Shown here: positions 41,410 through 54,002 of the stretch, piece by piece
Numbering within the stretch: the stretch's first letter is position 1
Layout of the letters: each line of letters begins with the position of its first letter
Source of the DNA: Methanocalculus alkaliphilus
Lineage (GTDB): Archaea > Halobacteriota > Methanomicrobia > Methanomicrobiales > Methanocorpusculaceae
Direction of reading: 5' to 3'
DNA length: 64,000 nt
Assembly (NCBI RefSeq): GCF_024170505.1
Contig: NZ_JALJYG010000006.1
Location: 1 to 64,000, forward strand
Made by a program: the position numbers and the translations under genes
The notes under the pieces: model-generated
What the model was told of the DNA's origin: nothing
What the model saw: only the letters and a program-made list of their open reading frames with translations
Database searches by the model: none

Positions 41410-42090
41410 TCATCTGTGCAAAATATCTTTCGGATTCGAGGGATCTATCCGGTCACCGGGATTGAGGATCGCTACCTTCATATCTGTCGTGATTTCGATG
41501 GCCTCCTTGAATGGAACGGGATCCTGGGCAATCTTCTCCCAGGTATTATAATGGATAGGAATGACCAGCGGGGCTCCGATGAACCGTGCGGCGACCATCG
41601 CCTCCTCAGGCCCCATCGTAAATCTTCCTCCAATCGGGAGGAGTGCGACATCAGGATGATAGAGATCGGCTATCAGCTTCATATCCGAGAAGAGGGCGGT
41701 ATCACCTGCATGGTAGATCGTCATGCCATCCATCGTGATGATATATCCGGCGGCCGGCCCACCATAGTATCCGGAGCCGGCATCTTCGATCCATGATGAA
41801 TGGAGGGCAGGAACCATCACAATGCGAACTCCGTCGATCTCAACTCCACCGCCGATATTCAGCGCCTCTGTTGGAATTCCTTTCTCTGCAAGATATTTTG
41901 CCAGCTCATTGGGTGCAACCGTCGGTTTTCCAAGACTGACCGTCTGGCCAAGGTGATCTGCATGGGCATGGGTCACACAGATAATATCGGCATCCGGTGC
42001 CGGCTCTCCGGAGGGGATGAACGGGTCGATGAGAACCCTGCGGGTTCCCTCACAAAGGATACATGCATGTCCAAGATAGGTCAGGTACAT
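41410..42090 (-). CDS. UPF0173 metal-dependent hydrolase, MBL fold
   Basis: A 226-residue metallo-beta-lactamase-fold protein. The HxHxDH motif VTHAHADHLGQ, the N-terminal YLGHACILCEG, the ALHSSW segment and TIYHAGDTALFSDM, with DVALLPIGG and PIHYNTW near the end, are characteristic of the UPF0173/YtkL group. The zinc site is complete. The substrate is unknown. It lies 14 bases upstream of the lipoprotein gene. Confidence 0.93.
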   Translation of the reverse strand: MYLTYLGHACILCEGTRRVLIDPFIPSGEPAPDADIICVTHAHADHLGQTVSLGKPTVAPNELAKYLAEKGIPTEALNIGGGVEIDGVRIVMVPALHSSWIEDAGSGYYGGPAAGYIITMDGMTIYHAGDTALFSDMKLIADLYHPDVALLPIGGRFTMGPEEAMVAARFIGAPLVIPIHYNTWEKIAQDPVPFKEAIEITTDMKVAILNPGDRIDPSNPKDILHR

Positions 42091-42122
42091 GCATTCAGAT
42101 GAGGGGGGTGACGAAAAAAAGG

Positions 42123-42731
42123 TTAGGTGAGATCGGCCATCTCAGCCTCAGTTGTATCGATGGCATCGCCAAGGCTGTCCCTGGTGACACCAAGTGTCAT
42201 CTGCTCGGTCAGATCGCGATCCTCCATGACATCTCGGATTCTTTCGAGATAGGGATCAAGGGTTGTATCCTTCTGTTCATCGATCACGTGCCGGTACTCC
42301 CTGAGTGTTGAAGGGCTGATGCCGAGCTTCTCTGAGACCTCCTTCATCGTGATCCCTGATGCAACAAGCTCCTCAAGGTGGGCCGGATCAAACGGCATCT
42401 TAAAATCGAGATCACGGAAGAGCTTCAGCCGGACACGGGCCCGTGCAACCGTCTTTGAGAGCTTCTCATCGCCGAGGCTTCGTGCAATCTCCGTATCATT
42501 CTTCCCGGCATGATAGAGGGCGATAAGACGCGCGAGCTGAATCGGCTCAAGACGTGTCTTGAAATGGCCCGCCTCCAGAATCTCTCTCATGATAAGGGCG
42601 ATCTCTCGTTCAACTGCGTCCTGATCCCGAAGGGTTCCGTGGATCTTCTTCATCGGCTCAACAATCGTTGTTTTATTGGTGATATCGGCGAAGAGCTTGA
42701 GAAGATCTTTCTGTTTACTGCTGGTAGCCAT
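42123..42731 (-). CDS. HTH regulator, conditioned medium-induced protein 4 family
   Basis: A 202-residue protein of the family annotated in haloarchaea and methanogens as conditioned medium-induced protein 4 (CMI4). The helices ARLIALYHAGKNDTEIARSLGDEKLSKTVARARVRLKL (as two motifs, LYHAGKNDTEIARSLG and SKTVARARVRLKL) form a first HTH, and LVASGITMKEVSEKLGISPSTLREYRH a second (KEVSEKLGISPSTLREY). Two HTH units suggest DNA binding as a regulator. The ATG at 42731 (MATSSKQKDLL) is preferred to a GTG at 42761. Divergent from glyS. Confidence 0.8.
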   Translation of the reverse strand: MATSSKQKDLLKLFADITNKTTIVEPMKKIHGTLRDQDAVEREIALIMREILEAGHFKTRLEPIQLARLIALYHAGKNDTEIARSLGDEKLSKTVARARVRLKLFRDLDFKMPFDPAHLEELVASGITMKEVSEKLGISPSTLREYRHVIDEQKDTTLDPYLERIRDVMEDRDLTEQMTLGVTRDSLGDAIDTTEAEMADLT

Positions 42732-42862
42732 GTGGTAACGACCTGTTGTATCGGTATTCACATCTCATCGGGCTCACAGGTTAAATAGTTTGCTGGTTAT
42801 TTGAAATGGCAATCATATCAAATACGGTGTCATCCAATAGATGAGGAAGAGTCGTGATATCA

Positions 42863-44578
42863 ATGGTGGATATATATGAGAAGGTGATCGATCTTGCACG
42901 TCGCCGGGGTTTTGTCTGGCCGTCGGGAGAGATTTATGGGTCTGTTGCCGGCTTCATCGACTATGGTCCCCTCGGAGCGATGATGAAGAGGCGGATCGAA
43001 GATGTCTGGCGTGAATTTTACATCATCATGGAAGGGTACTATGAGATTGAGTGCCCGACCGTCGGTATTGAGCCTATCTATCTTGCATCTGGCCATGTCA
43101 AGGGATTCTCAGATAAGATGTTCCAGTGCCCCCACTGCCGTGACTTCTTCCGGGCAGATCATGTCGCAGAGGAATACGAGATACGAAATGCCTCATCACT
43201 GAGCAAAGAGCAGCTGACGCAGAAACTCGAGGGGAAGAGCTGTGTCTCATGTAAAAAACCGCTCGTTGATATCGAGGTCTTTTCATTCAACCTGATGTTT
43301 ACCACCTCGATTGGTCCCGGAGGAAGCCGGACAGGGTATCTCCGTCCCGAGACGGCACAGGGGATCTTCACGGATTTTGGGCGTCTCCTCAGATTCTACC
43401 GCGACTCACTCCCATTCGGAGCTGTTCAGATTGGGCGATCCTATCGAAACGAGATATCACCCCGGCAGGGGATGATCCGGCTCAGGGAATTTACCCAGGC
43501 TGAAGCAGAGATCTTTGTCCATCCCGAGGAGAAGGATCATCCGAACTTCGATCGGTATGCAGACTATGAGATGCCGCTCTATGGGATGGATCACCAGGTG
43601 GAACGCCTTGATCCGGTCAGTGTCACAATGCGTGAAGCTGTCGAGTGCGGCCTCGTGGCAAATGAGTACGTCGCCTACTATCTCGCATTGACCCATGACT
43701 TTATGGTCAGGATCGGCGTCGATAGGGAGAAGCTCAGATTCCGCCAGCACCTCCCTGATGAGCGGGCCCATTATGCGGCAGACTGCTGGGATGCCGAGTA
43801 TCTCTCTGCCCGGTTTGGCTGGGTCGAGGCGGTCGGGATTGCTGATCGGACAGACTATGATCTCTCTGCCCATGCGAAGGTGAGCGGTGAGAAGATGACC
43901 GTCTTCATCCAGTATCCGGAACCCCGAATGGAGAGGAGGGTTGCAGTGGTTCCGAAGATGGGGCTTCTTGGACCAAGGTTTAAAGGACGGGCCAAGGAGG
44001 TCAGTGAGAAGATTGCCGCCGGAATACCCGGGGATGATGGTCTGCGGATCACTCTGGATGAGGAGATTATCCAGATCGATCCCGAACTCTATGATGTCCG
44101 CGACGAAGAGGTCCTCGTCCGTGGTGAAGAGGTCAGGCCGCACGTCATCGAGCCATCCTATGGTATTGACCGGATCCTCTATGCTGTGCTTGAGCATTCT
44201 TTCTACCAGGACGAGGTTGAGGGGGAGGCACGGAGCGTCCTCCGGCTTCCTCCGTCGATTGCCCCGATTCAGGTGGCGGTATTTCCGCTGATGACCCGCG
44301 ACGGCCTTGATACCATCGCCCGACAGATAACCGATGCAATCAAAACAGAAGGCATCCTCGCAGAATATGATGACTCCGGAGCAATCGGACGGCGCTACCG
44401 GAGGCAGGATGAGATCGGGACACCATTTGCCATCACCGTTGACTATGAGTCAAAAGAGGATGGCACGGTGACACTCCGGGACCGTGACAGCATGCAGCAG
44501 ATCCGGATCCCGATCCAGGAAATTCCTGTCACTGTCCGGCGTCTGGTACGTGGGGAGATGACCTTCCCCGCACCCTGA
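42863..44578 (+). CDS. glyS: Glycyl-tRNA synthetase, archaeal/eukaryotic type
   Basis: A 571-residue class II synthetase. The start VDIYEKVIDLARRRGFVWPS, motif 1 GYLRPETAQGIFTDF, motif 2 FGAVQIGRSYRNEISPRQGMIR (as two parts, FGAVQIGRSYRNEI and SPRQGMIRLREF) and motif 3 EPSYGIDRILYAVLEH are intact, with the C-terminal anticodon-binding domain (VAVFPLMTRDGLD). Zinc ligands CPHC and CVSCKKP are present in the insertion. A GTG at 42854 could be the start instead; GAGGAAGAG lies before both. The Hef helicase follows 11 bases later. Confidence 0.96.
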   Translation: MVDIYEKVIDLARRRGFVWPSGEIYGSVAGFIDYGPLGAMMKRRIEDVWREFYIIMEGYYEIECPTVGIEPIYLASGHVKGFSDKMFQCPHCRDFFRADHVAEEYEIRNASSLSKEQLTQKLEGKSCVSCKKPLVDIEVFSFNLMFTTSIGPGGSRTGYLRPETAQGIFTDFGRLLRFYRDSLPFGAVQIGRSYRNEISPRQGMIRLREFTQAEAEIFVHPEEKDHPNFDRYADYEMPLYGMDHQVERLDPVSVTMREAVECGLVANEYVAYYLALTHDFMVRIGVDREKLRFRQHLPDERAHYAADCWDAEYLSARFGWVEAVGIADRTDYDLSAHAKVSGEKMTVFIQYPEPRMERRVAVVPKMGLLGPRFKGRAKEVSEKIAAGIPGDDGLRITLDEEIIQIDPELYDVRDEEVLVRGEEVRPHVIEPSYGIDRILYAVLEHSFYQDEVEGEARSVLRLPPSIAPIQVAVFPLMTRDGLDTIARQITDAIKTEGILAEYDDSGAIGRRYRRQDEIGTPFAITVDYESKEDGTVTLRDRDSMQQIRIPIQEIPVTVRRLVRGEMTFPAP

Positions 44579-44589
44579 TTTTTCTATCG

Positions 44590-46224
44590 ATGAAGACGAT
44601 CCAGCACCCTCTCATCAAACCAGGGACGGTCGAGTCACGGCAGTACCAGCTTGCCATCGCGATGCAGGCACTCGAGGAGAATACGCTGGTTGTCCTTCCG
44701 ACCGGTCTTGGCAAGACCGTCGTCGCCCTCCTCGTCGCCGCCTCACGCCTCCTGAATACCGATGGGAAGGTTCTCCTCCTTGCCCCGACAAAACCGCTTG
44801 TGGATCAGCACCTGCGGTTCTTTCAAAATGCCCTTGCCCTTCAGGAGACGGAGAATGATGCCTGTGTCAGCTTCACCGGGGATACAAAACCGGAGAAGCG
44901 TGCTGACATATTCAGGCGATGCCGAATCTGCTGTGCAACACCACAGGTGATCAAAAATGATGTCATCTCCGGGAGGTACTCTCTCTCGGACGTCTCTCTT
45001 CTCATCGTTGATGAGTGCCACCGTACAACCGGTGAGTATGCATATACCTATCTTGCAGAGGAGTATATGCAGACCGGAAGAGATCCCCTCATCCTTGGGA
45101 TGACTGCATCCCCCGGGAGTGACAGGGCACGGGTTGCTGAGATCTGTACGCATCTTGGGATCACGAGAGTTGAGACACGGGATGAGAATGATGCCGATGT
45201 CATCCCGTATATCCACGAACGGACGGTGGAGTATATCGCGGTACCTCTCCCCGAACCCCTCAGACAGGTGGTGACCCTCATTGAAGGGATGATCGATACC
45301 CGTCTGGGGACGCTCACCGGGCTGAATTACTCCCTCCCTCGCAGGCAGAATCTCTCGATGAAGGCCCTCAACCAGCTCAATGCCACAATTCAGGAGCGGA
45401 TCGCTGCCGGTGATCCGACCGCATACCAGGCAGCGTCCCTCTCTGCTGAGATTATGAAACTGCGGCATGCCGTCATCCTCGCCGAGTCACAGGGATCAAC
45501 CGCACTCCGCTCCTATATCGGGAAGCTCGACTCGGAAGGGCGGTCAAAGAAGGGGAGCAGGGCGAGCCAGCGGATGATACAGGATCACAGATTCTCCGAG
45601 GTGATGCGGATCGTCTCCGGCTTCACCGGTGAACTCCATCCAAAGGCCGGGATCACCGCAGATATCATTCATGATCTCCTCCTTAATGAGTCGGAGAGCA
45701 GGTCTATCGTCTTTGCCAGCTACCGTGATACCGTCACGATGCTCGTCAACTATCTCTCAGATGAGGGGATCACGGCCTGCCGGTTCGTTGGCCAGGCATC
45801 ACGGGCTGAGGAGAAGGGGCTCTCGCAGAAGAAGCAGATTGAGGCGATCCACAGGTTCCGTGAGGGGGAGTACCCGGTCCTTGTTGCCACCTCAATCGGA
45901 GAGGAGGGTCTTGACATCCCATCCACCGATCTTGTCATCTTTTATGAGGCGGTACCATCCGAGATCAGGAGTATCCAGCGGAAGGGGAGGACCGGGAGGA
46001 GCAGTGCAGGGCGGATTATCGTTCTTGTCACCAAAGGGACCTCAGATGAAGCGAACCGGTGGGTGAGCAACCGGAAGGAGAAGGCGATGGCAAGCGGGGT
46101 GAAAAGACTCAGGGATAGAACAAGGCAGGAGTCCGAACAGACGACACTTTTTGATGAAAAGGTGGATCCGGGGGAGGGATCTACTCTCCCCGGAGAATCC
46201 GAATCGACTCAGCCCCTTCCCTGA
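44590..46224 (+). CDS. hef: Hef-type superfamily II helicase without nuclease domain
   Basis: A 544-residue helicase related to archaeal Hef and FANCM, which unwinds forked DNA. The motifs run in order: VVLPTGLGKTVVALL (Walker A), LAPTKPLVDQH (Ia), VDECHRTTGEYAYTYL (DEAH-like DECH), GMTASPG (III), then the second RecA domain with SIVFASYRD, VATSIGEEGLDIPSTDLV and RKGRTGRSSAG (VI). Unlike Hef, there is no ERCC4 nuclease domain; the protein ends in a charged tail with QTTLFDEK (517-524), a likely partial PCNA-binding motif. Such short forms occur in some methanogens. The 3' end overlaps the next convergent gene by 44 bases. Confidence 0.9.
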   Translation: MKTIQHPLIKPGTVESRQYQLAIAMQALEENTLVVLPTGLGKTVVALLVAASRLLNTDGKVLLLAPTKPLVDQHLRFFQNALALQETENDACVSFTGDTKPEKRADIFRRCRICCATPQVIKNDVISGRYSLSDVSLLIVDECHRTTGEYAYTYLAEEYMQTGRDPLILGMTASPGSDRARVAEICTHLGITRVETRDENDADVIPYIHERTVEYIAVPLPEPLRQVVTLIEGMIDTRLGTLTGLNYSLPRRQNLSMKALNQLNATIQERIAAGDPTAYQAASLSAEIMKLRHAVILAESQGSTALRSYIGKLDSEGRSKKGSRASQRMIQDHRFSEVMRIVSGFTGELHPKAGITADIIHDLLLNESESRSIVFASYRDTVTMLVNYLSDEGITACRFVGQASRAEEKGLSQKKQIEAIHRFREGEYPVLVATSIGEEGLDIPSTDLVIFYEAVPSEIRSIQRKGRTGRSSAGRIIVLVTKGTSDEANRWVSNRKEKAMASGVKRLRDRTRQESEQTTLFDEKVDPGEGSTLPGESESTQPLP

Positions 46225-46579
46225 TCGTCTGCATATAGATGAGACACCGGGAGGGATCCGGTTCTGCTGCCATCCGCTGACAGAGGATGCTGATCGAGGA
46301 CGTTATCGCCTCCTCTGCCGATGACGGCCGGGTTGTCCGGGGAACCGGGGGTTTTGCAATCTCCTCAATCACCGGCTCTTTATAATCGTTTTTCTCTTCC
46401 TGCAGGGGCGCAGGCGGGAGATCCTCATTATCTTCACTTTGGGGGGTGTTTGCGCAGAGGACGCAGAGCCGTTCGCCTTTGTACTCAAAGAGAGGTGCAT
46501 GGCAGACCGGACAGGTCTTCGCAAGCATCTTTGCACCCTTCAAAAGGTAATCTGCCATAATTTCGTCAATTTCTGCCAT
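46181..46579 (-). CDS. Sjogren-syndrome/scleroderma autoantigen 1 (ZNRD2) family protein
   Basis: A 132-residue protein with one zinc ribbon near the start, MLAKTCPVCHAPLFEYKGERLCVLC as CPVC and CVLC motifs (Cys24-Cys27 and Cys40-Cys43), followed by an acidic linker and a C-terminal helical region. The N-terminal part matches the p27 autoantigen family, found in archaea and eukaryotes, of unknown function; it may bind RNA. It overlaps the end of the hef-like gene by 44 bases. Confidence 0.8.
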   Translation of the reverse strand: MAEIDEIMADYLLKGAKMLAKTCPVCHAPLFEYKGERLCVLCANTPQSEDNEDLPPAPLQEEKNDYKEPVIEEIAKPPVPRTTRPSSAEEAITSSISILCQRMAAEPDPSRCLIYMQTIREGAESIRILRGE

Positions 46580-46634
46580 CTGAACCGGAGTACTATGGTG
46601 CAGAAGAGATAAAGAATCATCTGATGAGTGATGA

Positions 46635-46645
46635 AACTATATAAA
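46635..46645 (+). promoter_or_regulatory. TATA box of the UPF0147 gene
   Basis: ACTATATAAAC lies about 45 bases before the TTG start of the UPF0147 gene. This would place the transcript start near 46665-46670, just ahead of the GGAGGG ribosome-binding site. Confidence 0.45.
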
Positions 46646-46686
46646 CCTATGAGGGGAATAGTAGAGGGCAATATGGAGGGCTTTCA

Positions 46687-46950
46687 TTGGTACCAACAGA
46701 CAATACAATACGAAATTGTGTACAGATTTTGCAGATGATGACGGAGGATAATACCATTCCGAGGAATATCCGCAGGATTGCAGATGAGACCCGGCTTATT
46801 CTTCTGAATGAATCAGATGCTCCCGGACTCAGGGCTGCAACAGCAATCTCCAAGATCGACGAGGTCAGCAATGATCCAAACATGCCGGTGCATGCACGGA
46901 CCCGTATCTGGGAGCTCGTCTCACAGCTTGAATCAATACCACTCGACTAA
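46687..46950 (+). CDS. UPF0147 family protein
   Basis: An 87-residue archaeal protein of unknown function. Its helical motif MTEDNTIPRNIRRIADETRL is characteristic, with APGLRAATAISKIDEVSNDP and the C-terminal RIWELVSQLESIP. No ATG is available in frame; the TTG at 46687 follows GGAGGG (46675-46680) with 6 bases between, so TTG is accepted as start. The gene stands alone on the plus strand, convergent with yjbQ. Confidence 0.88.
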   Translation: MVPTDNTIRNCVQILQMMTEDNTIPRNIRRIADETRLILLNESDAPGLRAATAISKIDEVSNDPNMPVHARTRIWELVSQLESIPLD

Positions 46951-46957
46951 CTTTTTT

Positions 46958-47371
46958 TCAGGGGATGATCGTCATGACGATCATCCTTTCCCGTGACTGA
47001 CGGATATCCAGCTCGACAAGGATCGCCTGCTGCCATGTTCCAAGGAGGAGTTTTCCTTCTGAAACAGGAATAGAGAGCGAGGGGCCGAGGATGGCTGCCC
47101 GGACATGGGATCTCCCGTTTCCATCGCCCCACCTGGCATCATGGGCATACTGAGCACTGACCGGCGCGATCCGCCCAAGGGCATCACGGAGATCCGCGAG
47201 GGCACCGGGTTCATACTCAATCGTCGTCAGGGCAGCGGTCGATCCGATGACAAAGAGGTGAAGGACCCCGGTCTGGATGCCGCTTGTACACACGGCATCA
47301 GAAAGAGCAGCGGTGATATTGATGATATCTCCTTCACCGGAGGTCCTGATCTGTATCCGGGTCTGGTACAT
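46958..47371 (-). CDS. yjbQ: UPF0047 / YjbQ family protein
   Basis: A 137-residue trimeric beta-barrel family protein, reported to have secondary thiamine-phosphate synthase activity in bacteria. The signature is TSGEGDIINITAALSD, the VLHLFVIGSTAALTTIEYEPG segment (as VLHLFVIGSTAALTT) and HVRAAILGPSLSIPVSEGKLLLG with IPVSEGKLLLGTWQQ. Family proteins start near MYQTRIQ, so the ATG at 47371 is used; one at 47398, immediately after the gyrA stop, is possible. Its start codon lies inside a strong inverted repeat. Third gene after gyrB-gyrA. Confidence 0.85.
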   Translation of the reverse strand: MYQTRIQIRTSGEGDIINITAALSDAVCTSGIQTGVLHLFVIGSTAALTTIEYEPGALADLRDALGRIAPVSAQYAHDARWGDGNGRSHVRAAILGPSLSIPVSEGKLLLGTWQQAILVELDIRQSRERMIVMTIIP

Positions 47372-47394
47372 GGGAGAGGGATATACCCTCCCAT
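47370..47394 (-). promoter_or_regulatory. Hairpin spanning the yjbQ start codon
   Basis: ATGGGAG (47370-47376) and CTCCCAT (47388-47394) are perfect inverted repeats, extended by two more G-C pairs around one bulged base. The stem takes in the preferred ATG of yjbQ and the sequence just after the gyrA stop. In the mRNA it would cover the start codon, so translation of yjbQ might be reduced or it may end the gyrA transcript. Confidence 0.45.
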
Positions 47395-47398
47395 ACAT

Positions 47399-51857
<4,459 letters not shown>

Positions 51858-51998
51858 TCAGGGCAGATATGGGTTTATTTTTTTGAATAATGGTATAACT
51901 GCCGTTATCTCTGCAGACGGGGAGATGCCGTCTGCTCTGACATATATATTGGCTCTCAGGGATGATATAGTTCCCTATTCAATGGAAAAGGGCGGGAA

Positions 51999-52307
51999 TC
52001 AGTCAAATGATCCCATATCCGGATCGTCGATTCCAAGCTCCTTATCAACTGCGATGACGAGCCGTTTGATGATTTTCTGCGCGGCTTCGGCATCCTGTTT
52101 ATCATTGATCCCGATCTTATGCCAGATGACGATCTTCTTGAGGCGCATCATCAGTTCCTCGGCCTCGGTGCCTTTCAATCGTGGTGGCATCTGCATCTCG
52201 GTGAGGTGATCCGATGCGCCATAGAAGGCCTGCTCAGGGGGTAGGGCGAAGTGTTTGCTCAGGAGGACCAGGTTCACAACGAAACCACGCCCGAATTTAC
52301 TCTCCAT
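51999..52307 (-). CDS. Conserved methanogen protein of unknown function
   Basis: A 102-residue protein starting MESKFGRGFVVNLVLLSKHF. Its pattern (ALPPEQAFYGASDHLTEMQMP, as PPEQAFYGASDHLTE, then WHKIGINDKQDAEAAQKI and LVIAVDKELGIDDPD) recurs in Methanomicrobia proteins that I have seen only as hypothetical. It is helical with no motif I can assign. It follows the geranylgeranyl reductase-like gene by 52 bases on the minus strand. Confidence 0.75.
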   Translation of the reverse strand: MESKFGRGFVVNLVLLSKHFALPPEQAFYGASDHLTEMQMPPRLKGTEAEELMMRLKKIVIWHKIGINDKQDAEAAQKIIKRLVIAVDKELGIDDPDMGSFD

Positions 52308-52359
52308 AGATATGGATCTTGCGCTTTGATGAGATGAAGGATATGGTTAGAAGGGGGGA

Positions 52360-53505
52360 TCAGATGAGGCCCCTCAGGATGGTCGTCATTCCGATCCTCC
52401 CAAAGAGTGTGAGGAGATCGGGCCTGCCCATCAGCCGGCAGATGAGCCGGCCCGGCCTGTCCATATCCCCCTCCTCCACGATGATCCGGAGGATATCGGG
52501 CTGGGAGAGCTTCCGGATCGCGATATTGATATCACTCTCGGACATTCTCCCCCGCATCTCAAAGAGGCGGAGTCCAAGGGAGAGCTCACGCCCAAAGTCC
52601 GCCTTCCAGAGATCTTCGTATTCAGATAGGCTGGTCTCTCCGGCATCATCCGATTCGAGAGCACTGATGGTGGTGGCAACAGCATGGCGGGCAGACCGTA
52701 TTCCGGTATATATACCCCCGCCCGAGGTCGGCTTGGGGAAGCCGGCGGCATCCCCGCAGATCATCAGGCGATCCGAATAGGTCTGTTCGAGGGGACCAAG
52801 GGGGATCGCCCCGGTGGCCAGATGTACGGATGTATCGGTATATCCTCGGATGAACCTGGCAAAGCGTTCCCCGACATCCGCAGCTCCGCAAAGCCCCACT
52901 CTGGCACGTGTCGGGGAGATCGGGATCACCCATCCGAAGAAATCAGGGGATGCATCCGGGTGAAGTTCAACATACCGTGGATCTGATTGATGTGGTATCT
53001 CCGCCTGGATGCCGGAGAGGAGATATCGGGGTCTTCCAAGCCCGGCCGCCCGTGCGATGGAGCTTCGTGGCCCGTCGGCGGCGATACAGATCCGGTGGGG
53101 GATCTCCTCATATCCGCCCGATCCCTGGATGCTGATCAGTCCCGGCCGTCTCCATCGTGCATAGGATTTCACCCGGATCTCAGCACCGGCATCGCCGGCT
53201 GCCATCATCATCTCCCGGTCGAGGGCGGATCGGTCCACGACCCAGGCCTTTGTGACCTCTGCATCAAAGAGGAGCTCATCCCCTGCTCCGGAGACGATAC
53301 GGGCCCCCGAGACGGTGTTGCACACTGACTGTTCAGAGGTCTCGCATTCGGCGAAGGCTGATGAGCTGAGGAGGCCGGCGCACTGGACAGGATCGCCTAT
53401 TGTGGCGTGTTCTTCAATAAGGAGTGTGGAGAGGCCCGCCTGAGCAGATAACCGGGCGGCGGTTGCCCCGACTGGTCCTCCCCCAACGACGACGAGATCA
53501 TACAT
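52360..53505 (-). CDS. Geranylgeranyl reductase family FAD-dependent protein
   Basis: A 381-residue flavoprotein related to digeranylgeranylglycerophospholipid reductase, which saturates the isoprenoid chains of archaeal lipids. The N-terminal dinucleotide motif is VVVGGGPVGATAARLSA, then the RISGDAAGFPKPTSGGGIY-like segment (LMICGDAAGFPKPTSGGGI) and GRARVGLCGAADVGERF-like (TRARVGLCGAADVGE). The family includes several substrates, so the lipid role is likely but not certain. The cotranscribed gene at 51999 follows. A lipid prenyltransferase lies near 62.3 kb in the same window. Confidence 0.85.
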   Translation of the reverse strand: MYDLVVVGGGPVGATAARLSAQAGLSTLLIEEHATIGDPVQCAGLLSSSAFAECETSEQSVCNTVSGARIVSGAGDELLFDAEVTKAWVVDRSALDREMMMAAGDAGAEIRVKSYARWRRPGLISIQGSGGYEEIPHRICIAADGPRSSIARAAGLGRPRYLLSGIQAEIPHQSDPRYVELHPDASPDFFGWVIPISPTRARVGLCGAADVGERFARFIRGYTDTSVHLATGAIPLGPLEQTYSDRLMICGDAAGFPKPTSGGGIYTGIRSARHAVATTISALESDDAGETSLSEYEDLWKADFGRELSLGLRLFEMRGRMSESDINIAIRKLSQPDILRIIVEEGDMDRPGRLICRLMGRPDLLTLFGRIGMTTILRGLI

Positions 53506-53595
53506 TGGTGATCGATCTTGGCGGGGTAAGGAGATAAGAAGGGTGCTCGGAGTGCATTAATCCAAAAACGGGGTGGCGAATCAGCCGGAGGGGTT

Positions 53596-53796
53596 TTACT
53601 CCCACCGTACCCCGAATACCGGCTCATCGCCCCTGTGCTCCTTCAACGGAACAACGGTTGTATCCCAGGGGATCTCCGCGCCACTCTTCAGAAGGGCAAA
53701 GAGCCGTTCTAGTGCTGCCTTCTCCGCTTCCTTCCTCGTTGATGCACCGCCGACCTTCAGGGTTACCGTGATCGTCACCTTCCATTCATCCGGCAT
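53596..53796 (-). CDS. Small conserved protein of unknown function
   Basis: A 66-residue soluble protein, MPDEWKVTITVTLKVGGAST then a helix RKEAEKAALERLFALLKSG and a short C-terminal strand EPVFGVRWE. The beta-beta-alpha order resembles a dsRBD-like or ACT-like fragment, but no family is recognised. It begins 91 bases after the reductase start and lies alone on the minus strand before the divergent ABC gene. Confidence 0.55.
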   Translation of the reverse strand: MPDEWKVTITVTLKVGGASTRKEAEKAALERLFALLKSGAEIPWDTTVVPLKEHRGDEPVFGVRWE

Positions 53797-54002
53797 ACCT
53801 GTCCCTTAGATTGTTGGGTCGGGTAATAAAGGTATATGGGGGGATTTCTGCGATCCGATATGGCCGTTCCATCTCTCATGACGTTCCGATGGTTGGCAAC
53901 TCCGCAAGCCATATCGCCTGGCACGTTCTTTTGTTGATCAGGATACTCATCAGGTTTTGATGATGCAGCCTTCTGGTTCTGATCGATAGGAGGAGATAGA
54001 AT

